NCBI GenBank assembly: GCA_024707075.1
Contig: JANQAK010000003.1
Coordinates: forward strand, 868,001-932,000
Origin: Afipia sp.
GTDB lineage: Bacteria; Pseudomonadota; Alphaproteobacteria; Rhizobiales; Xanthobacteraceae
Direction of reading: 5' to 3'
Length of the DNA: 64,000 bases
The notes beneath the pieces were generated by a model. It made no database searches. It saw only the letters and a program-made list of their open reading frames with translations, and was not told the origin of the DNA. Made by a program: the position numbers and the translations under genes. This document shows, one piece after another, positions 38,112 to 46,938 of this stretch; position 1 is the first letter of the stretch; each line of letters starts with the position of its first letter.

Positions 38112-38166
38112 GACGTGGCCTCGTTATGCCGCACAACGGACTTCGGGGGCCGACGCGAATGCGGTC

Positions 38167-38910
38167 TCATTCCGCCAAGCGCGCCCAGTTAATGCCTTCC
38201 AAAATGGACCGCGGCTTTGTCGCGATACATTCTTGAACCATGGTCGGCCTCGATGAATCGCCCGGAATCCCAATCAAGGTTAGAGATCGGCTTCGCTCGT
38301 CCCACAGCGCATCATGCGGGTCGAGGACACCACGTCCAAACGTGAACTTGATAACACTATCGTTGATGTTTGTGATGTCACCTGAAAAGCCACCGGAAAA
38401 ATGTTCGTTTTCCACGACAACAGTCTTTGTCACGCGATCCAGAGTGATAAAATAAAAACCAACAGTTTTGGCCGGGCAACTGAGTGAAAAGGCATCGACG
38501 GGATCGCGACGTTTCGGATCAAATTGCTCCGGCTGATAGAAAAAGGAAAGCACCGTTCTGCCCGTAACTCCAGCGCAGGTGTGTTGCAATGAATGCCTTC
38601 CCAGCTCTCCGGCAGGCATTCCAGGCCAGGTTATCATATTCCGCTTGCGGTTGAAGGAGAGAAGTATGCGTCCTCCCGCACCCCTCAGGCTAAGGTCCAG
38701 TTGCTCGTCATTTGCCGAAATGATCTCGCCCGTTATGATGTTTCCTCCAACGCGCTCAAATACGAAGCGACGCTTCTCGATGTCAAAGGTCATGAAATAG
38801 GGTTGCGGCTCCGCATAGTATGAACCATCGCAACGGACTGACATCGGCTCGGCTTCTGCCCGCATAGGGCAGGTCAAGGCCAAGAATAAGAGCAATATGA
38901 GATGGCGCAT
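38167..38910 (-). CDS. Exported protein of unknown function in an AT-richer patch
   Basis: 247 aa with a signal peptide (MRHLILLLFLALTCPMRAEA, likely cut after AEA). The mature part has four cysteines (VRCDGSYY, HTCAGV, LSCPAK, QECIATK) that could make two disulphides, and two similar halves: FDIEKRRFVFERVGGNIITGEI and ITLDRVTKTVVVENEHFSGGFSGDI, each followed by a beta-strand pattern, suggesting an internal duplication. No recognised domain. Codon use is visibly less GC-biased than the neighbours, hinting at horizontal acquisition. Confidence 0.8.
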   Translation of the reverse strand: MRHLILLLFLALTCPMRAEAEPMSVRCDGSYYAEPQPYFMTFDIEKRRFVFERVGGNIITGEIISANDEQLDLSLRGAGGRILLSFNRKRNMITWPGMPAGELGRHSLQHTCAGVTGRTVLSFFYQPEQFDPKRRDPVDAFSLSCPAKTVGFYFITLDRVTKTVVVENEHFSGGFSGDITNINDSVIKFTFGRGVLDPHDALWDERSRSLTLIGIPGDSSRPTMVQECIATKPRSILEGINWARLAE

Positions 38911-39337
38911 TTCTTACCGGCCTAAGTTGATATTCGGCGTTCACGTTCGTGCAGGGAATATTTTCTATGGATACCGCAACCGCGTTTATGCCTGGATAAC
39001 GAGACTCGCGGATTTTGAGCAGTTAGTTGCCTGTGTTCGATCAGAATACAGAAATGGCAGTGCAAGTGCGGATCGATCCCGACTTCCGGATTTGACGACT
39101 TTCGGACACGGCGCGATGCCCGGATTAAGTCTGTTATGCGCGCCAAAGTGAGCGTCCGCCGACCACTCCAAAGTTATGGGTTCACGCCCTAATCGTCTCG
39201 GCATTCCCTTGGCCCTTGCCGCAGGCTGAAGACAGCCCAAAATGCCTTTATTCCCCCGCCCAACCCGCGCCCCGGCAAAGAAATTGTAATTCCGGCGCGG
39301 CTCTGTATGGTCCGCGAGAACTAAAGGGAGGACAAAC
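38911..39337. other. Intergenic region between the exported protein and the second importer
   Basis: 427 bases, AT-richer in its first half. Short ORFs across it lack ribosome sites and family features. A good Shine-Dalgarno (AGGGAGGA) lies just before the binding-protein ATG. No repeat element of the six families is present. Confidence 0.6.
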
Positions 39338-40522
39338 ATGCGTAAACTTGCACTTTATACTGCCGCCGCAGCCGCCGTGCTGCTGGCGACGCCGGCATCA
39401 GCAGACGACCTCAAGATCGCCCTGATCCACGGCAAGACCGGCCCGCTCGAAGCCTATGCCAAGCAGACCGAAACCGGCCTGCGCATGGGCTTTGAGTACG
39501 CCACCAAGAACACCATGACGGTCGACGGCCGCAAGATCGTGCTTATCACCAAGGACGATCAGGGCAAGCCCGACCTCGCCAAGGCGGCGCTCGCCGAAGC
39601 CTATCAGGACGACAAGGTCGATCTCGCCATCGGCACCACCGCCTCGGGCGCGGCGCTGGCCATGCTGCCGGTCGCCGAGGAAAACAAGAAGGTGCTGATC
39701 GTCGAGCCGGCGGTGGCCGACGCCATCACCGGCGAGAAGTGGAATCGCTACATCTTCCGCACTGGCCGCAACTCGTCGCAGGACGCGATCTCCAACGCGG
39801 TCGCCATCGGCAAGCCGGGCGTCACCATCGCCACCCTCGGACAGGACAACGCCTTCGGCCGCGACGGCGTCGCGGCCTTCAAGGACGCGCTGTCGAAGAC
39901 TGGTGCTACGCTCGCCGTTGAAGAATATGTGCCGCCCGCGACTACCGACTTCACGGCCGCAGCACAGCGCCTGTTCGATGGATTGAAGGACAAGCCCGGC
40001 CGCAAGATCATCTGGGTGATCTGGGCCGGCGGCGGCGATCCGCTGACCAAGATCCAGGACATGGACCCGAAGCGCTACAACATCGAACTGTCCACCGGCG
40101 GCAACATCCTGCCCGCGCTCGCCGCCTACAAGCGGCTGCCCGGCATGGAAGGCGCCACCTATTACTACTACGGCATCCCGAAGAACCCGATCAACGAGTG
40201 GTTCGTCGCCGAACACCAGAAGCGCTTCAACGCGCCGCCGGACTTCTTCACCGCGGGCGGTTTCGCAGCGGCGATGGCGGCGGTCACCGCCGTGCAGAAG
40301 GCCAAGTCCACCGACACCGAGAAGCTGATCGCGGCCATGGAAGGCATGGAGTTCGACACGCCGAAGGGCAAGATGATCTTCCGCAAGGAGGATCATCAGG
40401 CGCTGCAAAGCATGTATCACTTCAAGGTCAAGGTCGATCCGAACCTCGCCTGGGCCGACAACGAACTGGTCCGCGAGTTGAAGATCGAGGACATGACCAT
40501 CCCGATCAAGAACAAGCGGTAA
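39338..40522 (+). CDS. LivK-type periplasmic binding protein (second importer)
   Basis: 394-aa periplasmic receptor with a Sec signal peptide (LALYTAAAAAVLLATPASA, cut after SA). The mature protein begins DDLKIALIHGKTGPLEAYAKQTETGLRMG, typical of the substrate-binding group of Liv systems. Other conserved parts are VLITKDDQGKPD, GTTASGAALAM and TFGQDNAFGRDG-like TLGQDNAFGRDG. First gene of the rightward importer set (binding protein, LivG, LivF, LivH, LivM). The ligand is unknown; this subgroup often binds amides, aromatics or small carboxylates. Confidence 0.93.
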   Translation: MRKLALYTAAAAAVLLATPASADDLKIALIHGKTGPLEAYAKQTETGLRMGFEYATKNTMTVDGRKIVLITKDDQGKPDLAKAALAEAYQDDKVDLAIGTTASGAALAMLPVAEENKKVLIVEPAVADAITGEKWNRYIFRTGRNSSQDAISNAVAIGKPGVTIATLGQDNAFGRDGVAAFKDALSKTGATLAVEEYVPPATTDFTAAAQRLFDGLKDKPGRKIIWVIWAGGGDPLTKIQDMDPKRYNIELSTGGNILPALAAYKRLPGMEGATYYYYGIPKNPINEWFVAEHQKRFNAPPDFFTAGGFAAAMAAVTAVQKAKSTDTEKLIAAMEGMEFDTPKGKMIFRKEDHQALQSMYHFKVKVDPNLAWADNELVRELKIEDMTIPIKNKR

Positions 40523-40550
40523 GCGCTCGATTGCGCAACCGCTCTTGCTT

Positions 40551-40578
40551 CACCTCTCCCCGCCTGCGGGGAGAGGTC
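40551..40578. repeat. Family E hairpin, copy E2
   Basis: Single CACCTCTCCCCGCCTGCGG-GGAGAGGTC hairpin just after the binding-protein gene; could also act as a transcription pause site. Confidence 0.8.
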
Positions 40579-40611
40579 AAACTTCGAACCACTCGTGGCT
40601 AAAAACTCCGC

Positions 40612-40716
40612 GTCGTCCCGGCGAAGGCCGGGACCCATAACCACCAGACGCTGTTGAAAATCACGATAGACGACCCGCGCTTAGGGAGTATGGGTCCCGG
40701 CCTTCGCCGGGACGAC
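40612..40716. repeat. Family A palindromic repeat, copy A5
   Basis: GTCGTCCCGGCGAAGGCC and GGCCTTCGCCGGGACGAC arms, shorter interior than A1. Between the binding-protein and LivG-type genes. Confidence 0.9.
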
Positions 40717-40758
40717 GATAGATAGTCAAGCGCCCGACCCTCGCCACAAAGAACGAAC

Positions 40759-41526
40759 ATGCCCCTCACCCTCGAGACCCGCGACCTGACCATCCGTTTC
40801 GGCGGCCATGTCGCCGTCAACAAGGTGAGCTGCACGTTCCGCCCGGGCGAACTGACCGCCATCGTCGGCCCGAACGGCGCCGGCAAGACCACCTACTTCA
40901 ACCTGGTCTCCGGACAACTTCGCCCCACCGCCGGCACGGTGCTGCTCGATGGCGAGGACATCACCGGCCTCACCGCTCCCTTGCGCACCCGCAAGGGCCT
41001 CGGCCGCGCGTTTCAGTTGACCAACCTGTTTCCAGATCTCAGCGTCGAGGAAAACGTCCGCCTCGCGGTGCAGGCCGCATCAGGCGTGCACTACGACATG
41101 CTGCGCCCGTGGATGACGCGCCGCGACCTGATCGAACGCGCCGACGCCATTCTCGACTCCATCGCGCTCGGCAACCGCCGCGCGGTCGCCGCCGCAGCCC
41201 TCTCGCATGGCGACCAGCGCAAGCTCGAAGTCGCATTGATGATGGCGCTGGAACCGAAGGTCTTCATGTTCGACGAACCGACCGCCGGCATGAGCGTCGA
41301 TGAGGTGCCGGTGGTGCTCGACCTGATCGCGCGGCTGAAGCAGGACGCGAGCAAGATCATTCTGCTGGTCGAGCACAAGATGGACGTGGTGCGCTCGCTG
41401 GCCGACCGCATCATCGTGCTGCATAACGGCCAGCTCGTCGCCGACGGCAAGCCGGCCGACGTCATCGCCTCACCCATCGTGCAGGAAGCCTATCTCGGCA
41501 TCGCGCCCGGAAAGAGTGCGGCATGA
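40759..41526 (+). CDS. LivG-type ABC transporter ATPase (second importer)
   Basis: 255-aa ATPase with Walker A GPNGAGKTT, a LivG-type long insert, signature LSHGDQRKLEVALMMAL, Walker B VFMFDEPTAGMSVDE and switch LLVEHKMD. C-terminus QEAYLG is characteristic of LivG. Partner of the LivF-type ATPase downstream and of the separate LivH/LivM permeases. Intact. Confidence 0.95.
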   Translation: MPLTLETRDLTIRFGGHVAVNKVSCTFRPGELTAIVGPNGAGKTTYFNLVSGQLRPTAGTVLLDGEDITGLTAPLRTRKGLGRAFQLTNLFPDLSVEENVRLAVQAASGVHYDMLRPWMTRRDLIERADAILDSIALGNRRAVAAAALSHGDQRKLEVALMMALEPKVFMFDEPTAGMSVDEVPVVLDLIARLKQDASKIILLVEHKMDVVRSLADRIIVLHNGQLVADGKPADVIASPIVQEAYLGIAPGKSAA

Positions 41527-41573
41527 CCTTCAAGATTCATCTGCAATGTCGCGCAGGCTCTCGACTCCATAGT

Positions 41574-41673
41574 CCTCTCCCCCCTTGCGGGGAGAGACAG
41601 AGAGGGGGGTACAACGGACACATTCCTCCCTTCGCACACCCCCTCCCTAACCCTCCCCCGCAAGGGGGGAGGG
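41574..41673. repeat. Family E-like imperfect palindrome, copy E3
   Basis: CCTCTCCCCCCTTGCGGGGAGAG at the left and CCCTCCCTAACCCTCCCCC...GGGGGGAGGG at the right, around a CGGACACATTCC core. Between LivG- and LivF-type genes. Confidence 0.75.
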
Positions 41674-41726
41674 AACGGACTGTGCCTGTGGCAACAGAAT
41701 GACGTCATGCCAGAGAGGATCACCGC

Positions 41727-42450
41727 ATGACCGACATGCTGACCCTCAGCGGCGTGCACACCCACATCGCGCAGTATCACATCCTGCACGGCGTTGATCT
41801 CAGCGTGCCGGAAGGGCAGATCACCATGCTGCTCGGCCGCAACGGCGCGGGCAAGACCACCACGCTGCGCACCATCATGGGTCTGTCGCCACCCTCCTCC
41901 GGCACCATCACGCTGGCGGGCCAGCGCACCGAGAAGAAACTCACGCCCGACATCGCCGGCATGGGCGTCGGCTACGTGCCGGAATCCATGTCGGTGTTCT
42001 CCGATCTCACCGTGAAGGAAAACCTGATCCTCGCCGCGCGTGAAGGCCCGCTCGATGACCGCGCGGCTGCAATGGATCTTCGGATTCTTCCCGGCGCTGA
42101 AACGGTTCTGGCTGTCGCGCGCCGGTTCATTGTCCGGCGGACAGAAACAGATGCTCTCCATCGCCCGCGCCATCGTCGAGCCGCGCAAACTGCTGCTGAT
42201 CGACGAGCCGACCAAGGGCCTCGCGCCCGCCATCGTCGTCAACCTGATCGAATGCCTCGCCGAGGTGAAGAAGCGCGGGGCGACCATTCTTCTTGTCGAG
42301 CAGAATTTTCGCGTCGCGCAGGAGATCGGCGACAGCGTGCTGGTGATGGACAACGGCAAGATCGTGCATCGCGGCGCGATGGCCGATCTCGCCAGGGACA
42401 CCGCCTTGCAGGAAAAGCTGCTCGGCCTCAGCCTGGAGGCGCATCAATGA
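41727..42450 (+). CDS. LivF-type ABC transporter ATPase (second importer, one frameshift)
   Basis: Walker A GRNGAGKTTT and YVPESMSVFSDLTVKENL are in the first frame; the signature LSGGQKQMLSIARAIV, Walker B KLLLIDEPTKGLAPA and LLVEQNFRVAQ are in the second. The break is at the CC pair 42059-42060: removing one C gives GPLDDARLQWIFGFFPALKRF and a 240-aa protein of normal length. Read as given, the first frame runs on into the permease and falsely suggests an ATPase-permease fusion. The stop overlaps the B3-bearing permease leader. Partner of LivG upstream. Confidence 0.9.
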
Positions 42451-42473
42451 TGTCCCCCGCTATCCCTCTTTTC

Positions 42474-42553
42474 GTCATTGCGAGCGAAGCGAAGCAATCC
42501 AGAGCCACAAGGAAGAACTGGATTGCTTCGTCGCAAGTGCTCCTCGCAATGAC
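42474..42553. repeat. Family B palindromic repeat, copy B3
   Basis: GTCATTGCGAGCGAAGCGAAGC and GCTTCGTCGC...CTCGCAATGAC. It lies just upstream of the chosen LivH start and is readable in the permease frame, so a start at 42447 would place the repeat inside the protein. Confidence 0.88.
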
Positions 42554-42566
42554 AAGCAGCACACAA

Positions 42567-43583
42567 ATGTCTGTACAAGCCAGCACCGCCTCCGAACCCC
42601 TGCCGCAGTCCAAGCGAGATCTCATGCCGCTGCTGCTGCCTATCGTGCTGGCGCTCGTGATGATCCCGCTGATCGGCTCGCCGTCGACGTGGGTGACGCT
42701 GACGGTCGCAAGTCTCGCCATGGGGATGATGATCTTCATCATGGCCTCGGGCCTGACGCTGGTGTTCGGCCTGATGGACGTGCTGAACTTCGGCCACGGC
42801 GCGTTCATCGCGGTCGGCGCTTACGTCGCAACGCTGGTGTTGGCGCCGATGGCGGGATACGTGCAGGCGGATTCGCTATGGCTCAATCTCGCAGCACTTG
42901 CGCCCGCAGCACTTCTGTCGATGGCGGTGTCCGGCGCGCTCGGCCTCGTGTTCGAGCGCGTGCTGATCCTCCCGGTCTACGGCAATCACCTCAAGCAGAT
43001 CCTGATCACCATGGGCGGCCTCATCGTGGCCGAGCAACTGCTCTACGCGCTGTGGGGACCGGAGCGGATTCCGTTGCCGCTGCCGACCTCGCTGCGCGGC
43101 TCCTTCATCCTCGGCGACATCGCGATCGCCAAATATCGCGTGCTGGCGATGATCGTCGGCCTCGTGGTGTTCGGCCTCGTGCTGCTGGTGCTGAACCGCA
43201 CGAAAATCGGCCTCCTGATCCGCGCCGGGGTCGAGAACCGCGAGATGGTCGAGGCGCTGGGCTATCGCATCAAACGGCTGTTCCTCGGCGTGTTCATGGC
43301 CGGCTCCGCGCTGGCTGGCCTCGGCGGCATCATGTGGGGACTCTATCGCGAGGAAATCCACGCCGCGATGGGCGGCGACCTGATGGTGCTGGTGTTCATC
43401 GTCATCATCATCGGCGGCCTCGGCTCCATCGGCGGCTGCTTCATCGGCGCGATCCTTGTCGCCATGATCGCCAACTACGGCGGCTTCCTGGTGCCGAAGC
43501 TGGCGCTGGTCTCGAACATCCTGCTGATGGTCGCGATCCTGATGTGGCGGCCGCGCGGCCTCTACCCGGTGACAAATCGATGA
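42567..43583 (+). CDS. LivH-type ABC transporter permease (second importer)
   Basis: 338-aa permease from ATG 42567. About eight helices; MASGLTLVFGLMDVLNFGHGAFIAVGAYVA is the LivH N-terminal signature, and MGGDLMVLVFIVIIIGGLGSIGGCFIGA the C-terminal one. The frame also opens at 42447, overlapping the ATPase stop, which would add 40 residues encoded by repeat B3 and its flanks; I prefer the later ATG because the added part is repeat-derived. It overlaps the LivM-type gene by four bases. Confidence 0.92.
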   Translation: MSVQASTASEPLPQSKRDLMPLLLPIVLALVMIPLIGSPSTWVTLTVASLAMGMMIFIMASGLTLVFGLMDVLNFGHGAFIAVGAYVATLVLAPMAGYVQADSLWLNLAALAPAALLSMAVSGALGLVFERVLILPVYGNHLKQILITMGGLIVAEQLLYALWGPERIPLPLPTSLRGSFILGDIAIAKYRVLAMIVGLVVFGLVLLVLNRTKIGLLIRAGVENREMVEALGYRIKRLFLGVFMAGSALAGLGGIMWGLYREEIHAAMGGDLMVLVFIVIIIGGLGSIGGCFIGAILVAMIANYGGFLVPKLALVSNILLMVAILMWRPRGLYPVTNR

Positions 43584-44641
43584 TGATCCTTTCCGGCGAT
43601 CCGCCGCGCAGCCGCGTGCTCTCTCTCCTGCTCATCGTCATCGTGACGCTGCTCGCGCTCGCGCCATTTCTTTTTCCCGGCGCCAAAGCGATGAACGTCG
43701 CCACGAAAATCTGCATCTTCGCGGCGCTGGTTGCGTCCTATGACCTGCTGCTCGGCTACACCGGCACGGTGTCGTTCGCGCACACGATGTTTTACGGCAT
43801 CGGTTCTTACGCCATCGCCATTGCGCTCTACGGCATGGGGCCGACATGGGCCGCCGTCGCCACCGGCATCGTGATCGGCCTGCCGCTGGCGGCGCTGCTC
43901 GCGCTCGGCATCGGGCTGTTCTCGCTGCGAGTGCAGGCGATCTTCTTCGCGATGATCACGCTGGCGGTGGCGTCGGCGTTTCTGGTGCTGGCCTCGCAAC
44001 TGTCATGGCTTACCGGCGGCGACGACGGCCGCAGCTTCCAGTTGCCGGAGCTGCTGCGTCCCGGCACGGTGCTGATCTCGAAGGACGCGTTCGGGTTCGA
44101 GTTCAACGGCCGCACGCTAACTTACTATATCGTGTTCTTCGCATCCGCCGCGATGATCCTCACCCTGCTGCGCATCGTGAACTCGCCGTTCGGCCGCGTG
44201 CTGCAAGCGGTGCGCGAGAATCGTTTTCGCGCCGAAGCGCTCGGCTATCGCACCGTGTTTCACCTGACATGGGCCAACGTGCTGGCCGCCCTCGTCGCCG
44301 CGGCCGCCGGCGTGCTGAATTCGCTGTGGCTGCGCTATGCCGGACCGGACACCTCGCTCTCGTTCGCCATCATGATCGATATTCTCCTGATGGTGGTGAT
44401 CGGCGGCATGGGCACGATGTACGGCGCGGTCATCGGTGCCGCGATCTTCATTCTCGCGCAGAACTATTTGCAGGCGCTGATGGGCGCGGCGTCGAAAGCC
44501 ACCGCAAGCGCCGGGATTCCATTGCTGCCGGGCCTGCTGCATCCCGACCGCTGGCTGCTGTGGCTCGGACTGCTGTTCATCGCCAGCGTGTATTTCTTTC
44601 CCACCGGCGTGGTCGGCAAGCTGCGCGGGAAGAAGGAATAA
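43580..44641 (+). CDS. LivM-type ABC transporter permease (second importer)
   Basis: 353-aa permease with about ten helices. SYDLLLGYTGTVSFAHTMFYGIGSYA is the LivM signature, with SPFGRVLQAVRENRFRAEALGYR as the cytoplasmic loop that contacts the ATPase. GGMGTMYGAVIGA and PTGVVGKLRGKK form the C-terminal end. ATG 43580 overlaps the LivH stop (ATGA). Last gene of the importer set. Confidence 0.93.
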   Translation: MMILSGDPPRSRVLSLLLIVIVTLLALAPFLFPGAKAMNVATKICIFAALVASYDLLLGYTGTVSFAHTMFYGIGSYAIAIALYGMGPTWAAVATGIVIGLPLAALLALGIGLFSLRVQAIFFAMITLAVASAFLVLASQLSWLTGGDDGRSFQLPELLRPGTVLISKDAFGFEFNGRTLTYYIVFFASAAMILTLLRIVNSPFGRVLQAVRENRFRAEALGYRTVFHLTWANVLAALVAAAAGVLNSLWLRYAGPDTSLSFAIMIDILLMVVIGGMGTMYGAVIGAAIFILAQNYLQALMGAASKATASAGIPLLPGLLHPDRWLLWLGLLFIASVYFFPTGVVGKLRGKKE

Positions 44642-45051
44642 ATGAGTTCTCCGGTCGTCCCGGCGCAGGCCGGGACCCATCACCACCGGATCACCTCTTG
44701 AAAACGCTTTGCTGCCGCGTTGCATAAATTGCGACGACAGGGAGTATGGGTCCCGGCCTGCGCCGGGACGACGAGAGCTGATATGCGTGCCGCGAGTCTT
44801 CACCACGCCGCATTGGACAACCACCCCGCACCGTCCTCCCCGATCTGCAACAATGTCGATCAACTGCCGCGCGTTTAGGCGATGCAAGCCGTCATCGCGC
44901 GCGCGTCACACAACTGTATATAATTTCGTAATGCCGGATTAACTCAACTCACGGCGCGGGAACCTTTTGAGGTTCCACCGTAACTTTTCGCCAGTATTAC
45001 TAACCTGTCTTTGCGTTCAAGGACCATCCACGCCAGAACGGCATCAGTCCG
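44642..45051. other. Intergenic region after the second importer
   Basis: 410 bases. The first part is repeat A6 (44654-44772). The remainder, AT-richer, contains a short hairpin GGAACCT-TTTG-AGGTTCC (44959-44976) about 75 bases before the PilZ start, possibly a regulatory site. Short ORFs here are not convincing genes. Confidence 0.6.
44654..44772. repeat. Family A palindromic repeat, copy A6
   Basis: GTCGTCCCGGCGCAGGCC and GGCCTGCGCCGGGACGAC; the interior AAAACGCTTTGCTGCCGCG is shared with A7. Confidence 0.9.
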
Positions 45052-45726
45052 ATGAATATTGAAAAATTTTTAAAACAACGCGCGGTGAAAATTTCCGTAT
45101 CCGGCAGTTATACGCTGCCGAACTGGTATGACGCGGCCGGCCAGCCGCGCGCATTCGCCTGCCGCACGCGGCGGGTCTCGCCATTCCGGGTGCTGGTCGA
45201 TGCACCGGTGCCGGGGCGCATCGGCGACCAGTTCACATCCTTCTTCAGCGACTTCGGCAAGTTCGACTGCCGCGTCTCCGACATCATGTCCGGCGGTTTT
45301 CTGATGGAGCTGAATACGACGGCCGCCACGCGCAAATCGCTTGCGCAGAAGCTCACGTGGCTGGAGCAACGGGAAAACGATCCATCCATCCAGGATCGCA
45401 GGGATCACGCGCGGTTCATTCCTGAAATCCCGCACTCGACACTGCTGTTCGCCGACGGCAGCTCATGTCCCTGCTTCATCATCGACATCTCGGTGTCGGG
45501 CGTCGCCGTCTCCAGCACGGCTCAACCCGAACTGGGCACGCCGCTGTCCGTGGGCGCATGCGTCGGACGGGTCACGCGGATTTTCGCGGATGGCTTCGCG
45601 ATCAGATTTGTCGAGCAGCAACGGCGTATCGACGTCGAAAGGCTCGTCACGCATGCGCCGAAAACGTTACCGACACGCGTCGCAGCGAATGCGCCGAGAC
45701 TTCAGCGGCTCCAGAAGCTGGGCTGA
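45052..45726 (+). CDS. PilZ-domain protein (probable cyclic-di-GMP receptor)
   Basis: 224 aa. The second half is a PilZ domain: RDHAR (RxxxR), then DISVSGVAV (DxSxxG), the two cyclic-di-GMP contact motifs. The first half has a related pattern, FDCRVSDIMSGGFLMEL, but lacks the RxxxR spacing, so it is likely a degenerate or YcgR-N-like companion domain. A basic C-terminal tail follows. No membrane segment. Probably a cytoplasmic c-di-GMP effector; nothing adjacent identifies its target. The ribosome site before ATG 45052 is weak. Confidence 0.88.
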   Translation: MNIEKFLKQRAVKISVSGSYTLPNWYDAAGQPRAFACRTRRVSPFRVLVDAPVPGRIGDQFTSFFSDFGKFDCRVSDIMSGGFLMELNTTAATRKSLAQKLTWLEQRENDPSIQDRRDHARFIPEIPHSTLLFADGSSCPCFIIDISVSGVAVSSTAQPELGTPLSVGACVGRVTRIFADGFAIRFVEQQRRIDVERLVTHAPKTLPTRVAANAPRLQRLQKLG

Positions 45727-45785
45727 GGGTTGCGTGCGGAATGATCCGCAAGAGCTGATGAGCACATCGTCGATGATTTTCCTGC

Positions 45786-45938
45786 GTCGTCACGGCGCAG
45801 GCCGGGACCCATCACCCCTGAAGAATCCTCTGAAAACGCTTTGCTGCCGCGTCGCATAAATTGCAACGACAGGGAGTATGGGTCCCGGCCGGAGTTTATC
45901 ATCGGGCCGGCGAAGCCGGACCCGTTGGCCGGGACGAC
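45786..45938. repeat. Family A palindromic repeat with inserted hairpin module, copy A7
   Basis: Left arm GTCGTCACGGCGCAGGCC; right arm starts GGGTCCCGGCC but its tip holds an insert at about 45891-45926 (GGAGTTTATCATCGGGCCGG-CGAA-GCCGGACCCGTT) before GGCCGGGACGAC completes it. The insert is the inverted counterpart of the one in B2. Confidence 0.85.
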
Positions 45939-45965
45939 CGAACTTGAGTTGTTAGCTGCGAGTCT

Positions 45966-46739
45966 TCACCGCGCCGGATCGGGATAGACCAGCGCGCGCC
46001 AGCCGTTGCGATCGAACGGCTTCCACGCGCCCTCGGATTGCGCGAGACGATCGGCCACCGCATAGACGATCGCGGGATGATGGCCCATGCCGCAATGGCT
46101 AGCGCCCTGCACCTCGATGTTCTCGGCCTGCGCGCCCGGCTGCTCGATGCAGCTTTGCCACGCGCAGATGCCGTCGGTGCGGCTGAAGATCGCCGTGGTC
46201 GGCACCGGCGGCGTCTTCGCCATGTCGCCGCCGAACTCAGGGTTGGAATCGTCGGCGCGCTGGCCGCTCACGGTTTCATAGGTGCGCCACGCATTGGTCG
46301 CCTTCGGATGACCAGCGAACGGACTACCGAGCGTGATCACCGAGCGCACCCGATCCGGCATCATCTTCGCCAACTGCCGCGCGTAAATTCCGCCGAGGCT
46401 CCATCCCACCAGACTCACTTTGCGGCCGTGGGTCTCGTTGAGGTCCTGCAAGAGATTGACCATCGCATCCTGCACGCCGGCGCGCGGACCGAGATTGCGG
46501 CCAAGACCCCAGCCGCTCACGGCATAGCCGCGGCTCTTGAGGAACGAGCGCAGCGGACGCGTCGCCGTATCGCTGGTGATGAGTCCCGGCAACACCAGGA
46601 CCGGGTGGCCGTCGCCGCGCGGCGCGAGACTGAGCAGCGGCAGCGCGCCGAGGAAGGCGCCGAATTCGTGGATGGCGCGCGCTTCCATCAGCATCAGCAA
46701 TCGCGATGGCGGGCGCAGCGTCTGGGCGGATGCGGGCAT
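45966..46739 (-). CDS. Alpha/beta hydrolase (lipase/esterase-like)
   Basis: 257-aa alpha/beta hydrolase. The nucleophile elbow is GWSLGGIYAR (GxSxG), oxyanion area PVLVLPGLITS, then TLGSPFAGHPKA and FSRTDGICAWQ (acid region), with the His in GASHCGMGHHP. It is a paralogue of the gene at 58286, sharing these motifs in the same order. No signal peptide or lid domain is evident, so a cytoplasmic esterase or polyester/lipid hydrolase is likely. Start ATG 46739 follows AAGGAATTCGA. Confidence 0.85.
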   Translation of the reverse strand: MPASAQTLRPPSRLLMLMEARAIHEFGAFLGALPLLSLAPRGDGHPVLVLPGLITSDTATRPLRSFLKSRGYAVSGWGLGRNLGPRAGVQDAMVNLLQDLNETHGRKVSLVGWSLGGIYARQLAKMMPDRVRSVITLGSPFAGHPKATNAWRTYETVSGQRADDSNPEFGGDMAKTPPVPTTAIFSRTDGICAWQSCIEQPGAQAENIEVQGASHCGMGHHPAIVYAVADRLAQSEGAWKPFDRNGWRALVYPDPAR

Positions 46740-46938
46740 TCGAATTCCTTTTCAAAATAATCGCGCCGGACCTTCGTTCATCCGGCGCACCAGAAGGCAA
46801 ATCGTCACACGGGGATGATCTTGCAACGCACCATGTCGTCAATTGTTCATTTTAGACATGGATCCGCATTTTTGCCATTTCGGACCCCGCTTCGTCACCA
46901 TCCTGCCGCCATGTCGCCTTTTGGATTCTCCAGCGATT

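Noticed and set aside
38986-39339. Minus-strand ORF upstream of the second importer
   Set aside because: No ribosome site, no recognisable domain, overlaps the importer's upstream region; composition looks non-coding.
41727-43583. Apparent ATPase-permease fusion
   Set aside because: Produced by the one-base insertion at 42059-42060; the ATPase continues in another frame and ends at 42450, and the permease has its own start.
44959-44976. GGAACCT hairpin before the PilZ gene as an EcfG stress promoter
   Set aside because: GGAAC is present, but no CGTT lies at the required 16-17-base spacing; kept only as a small hairpin.
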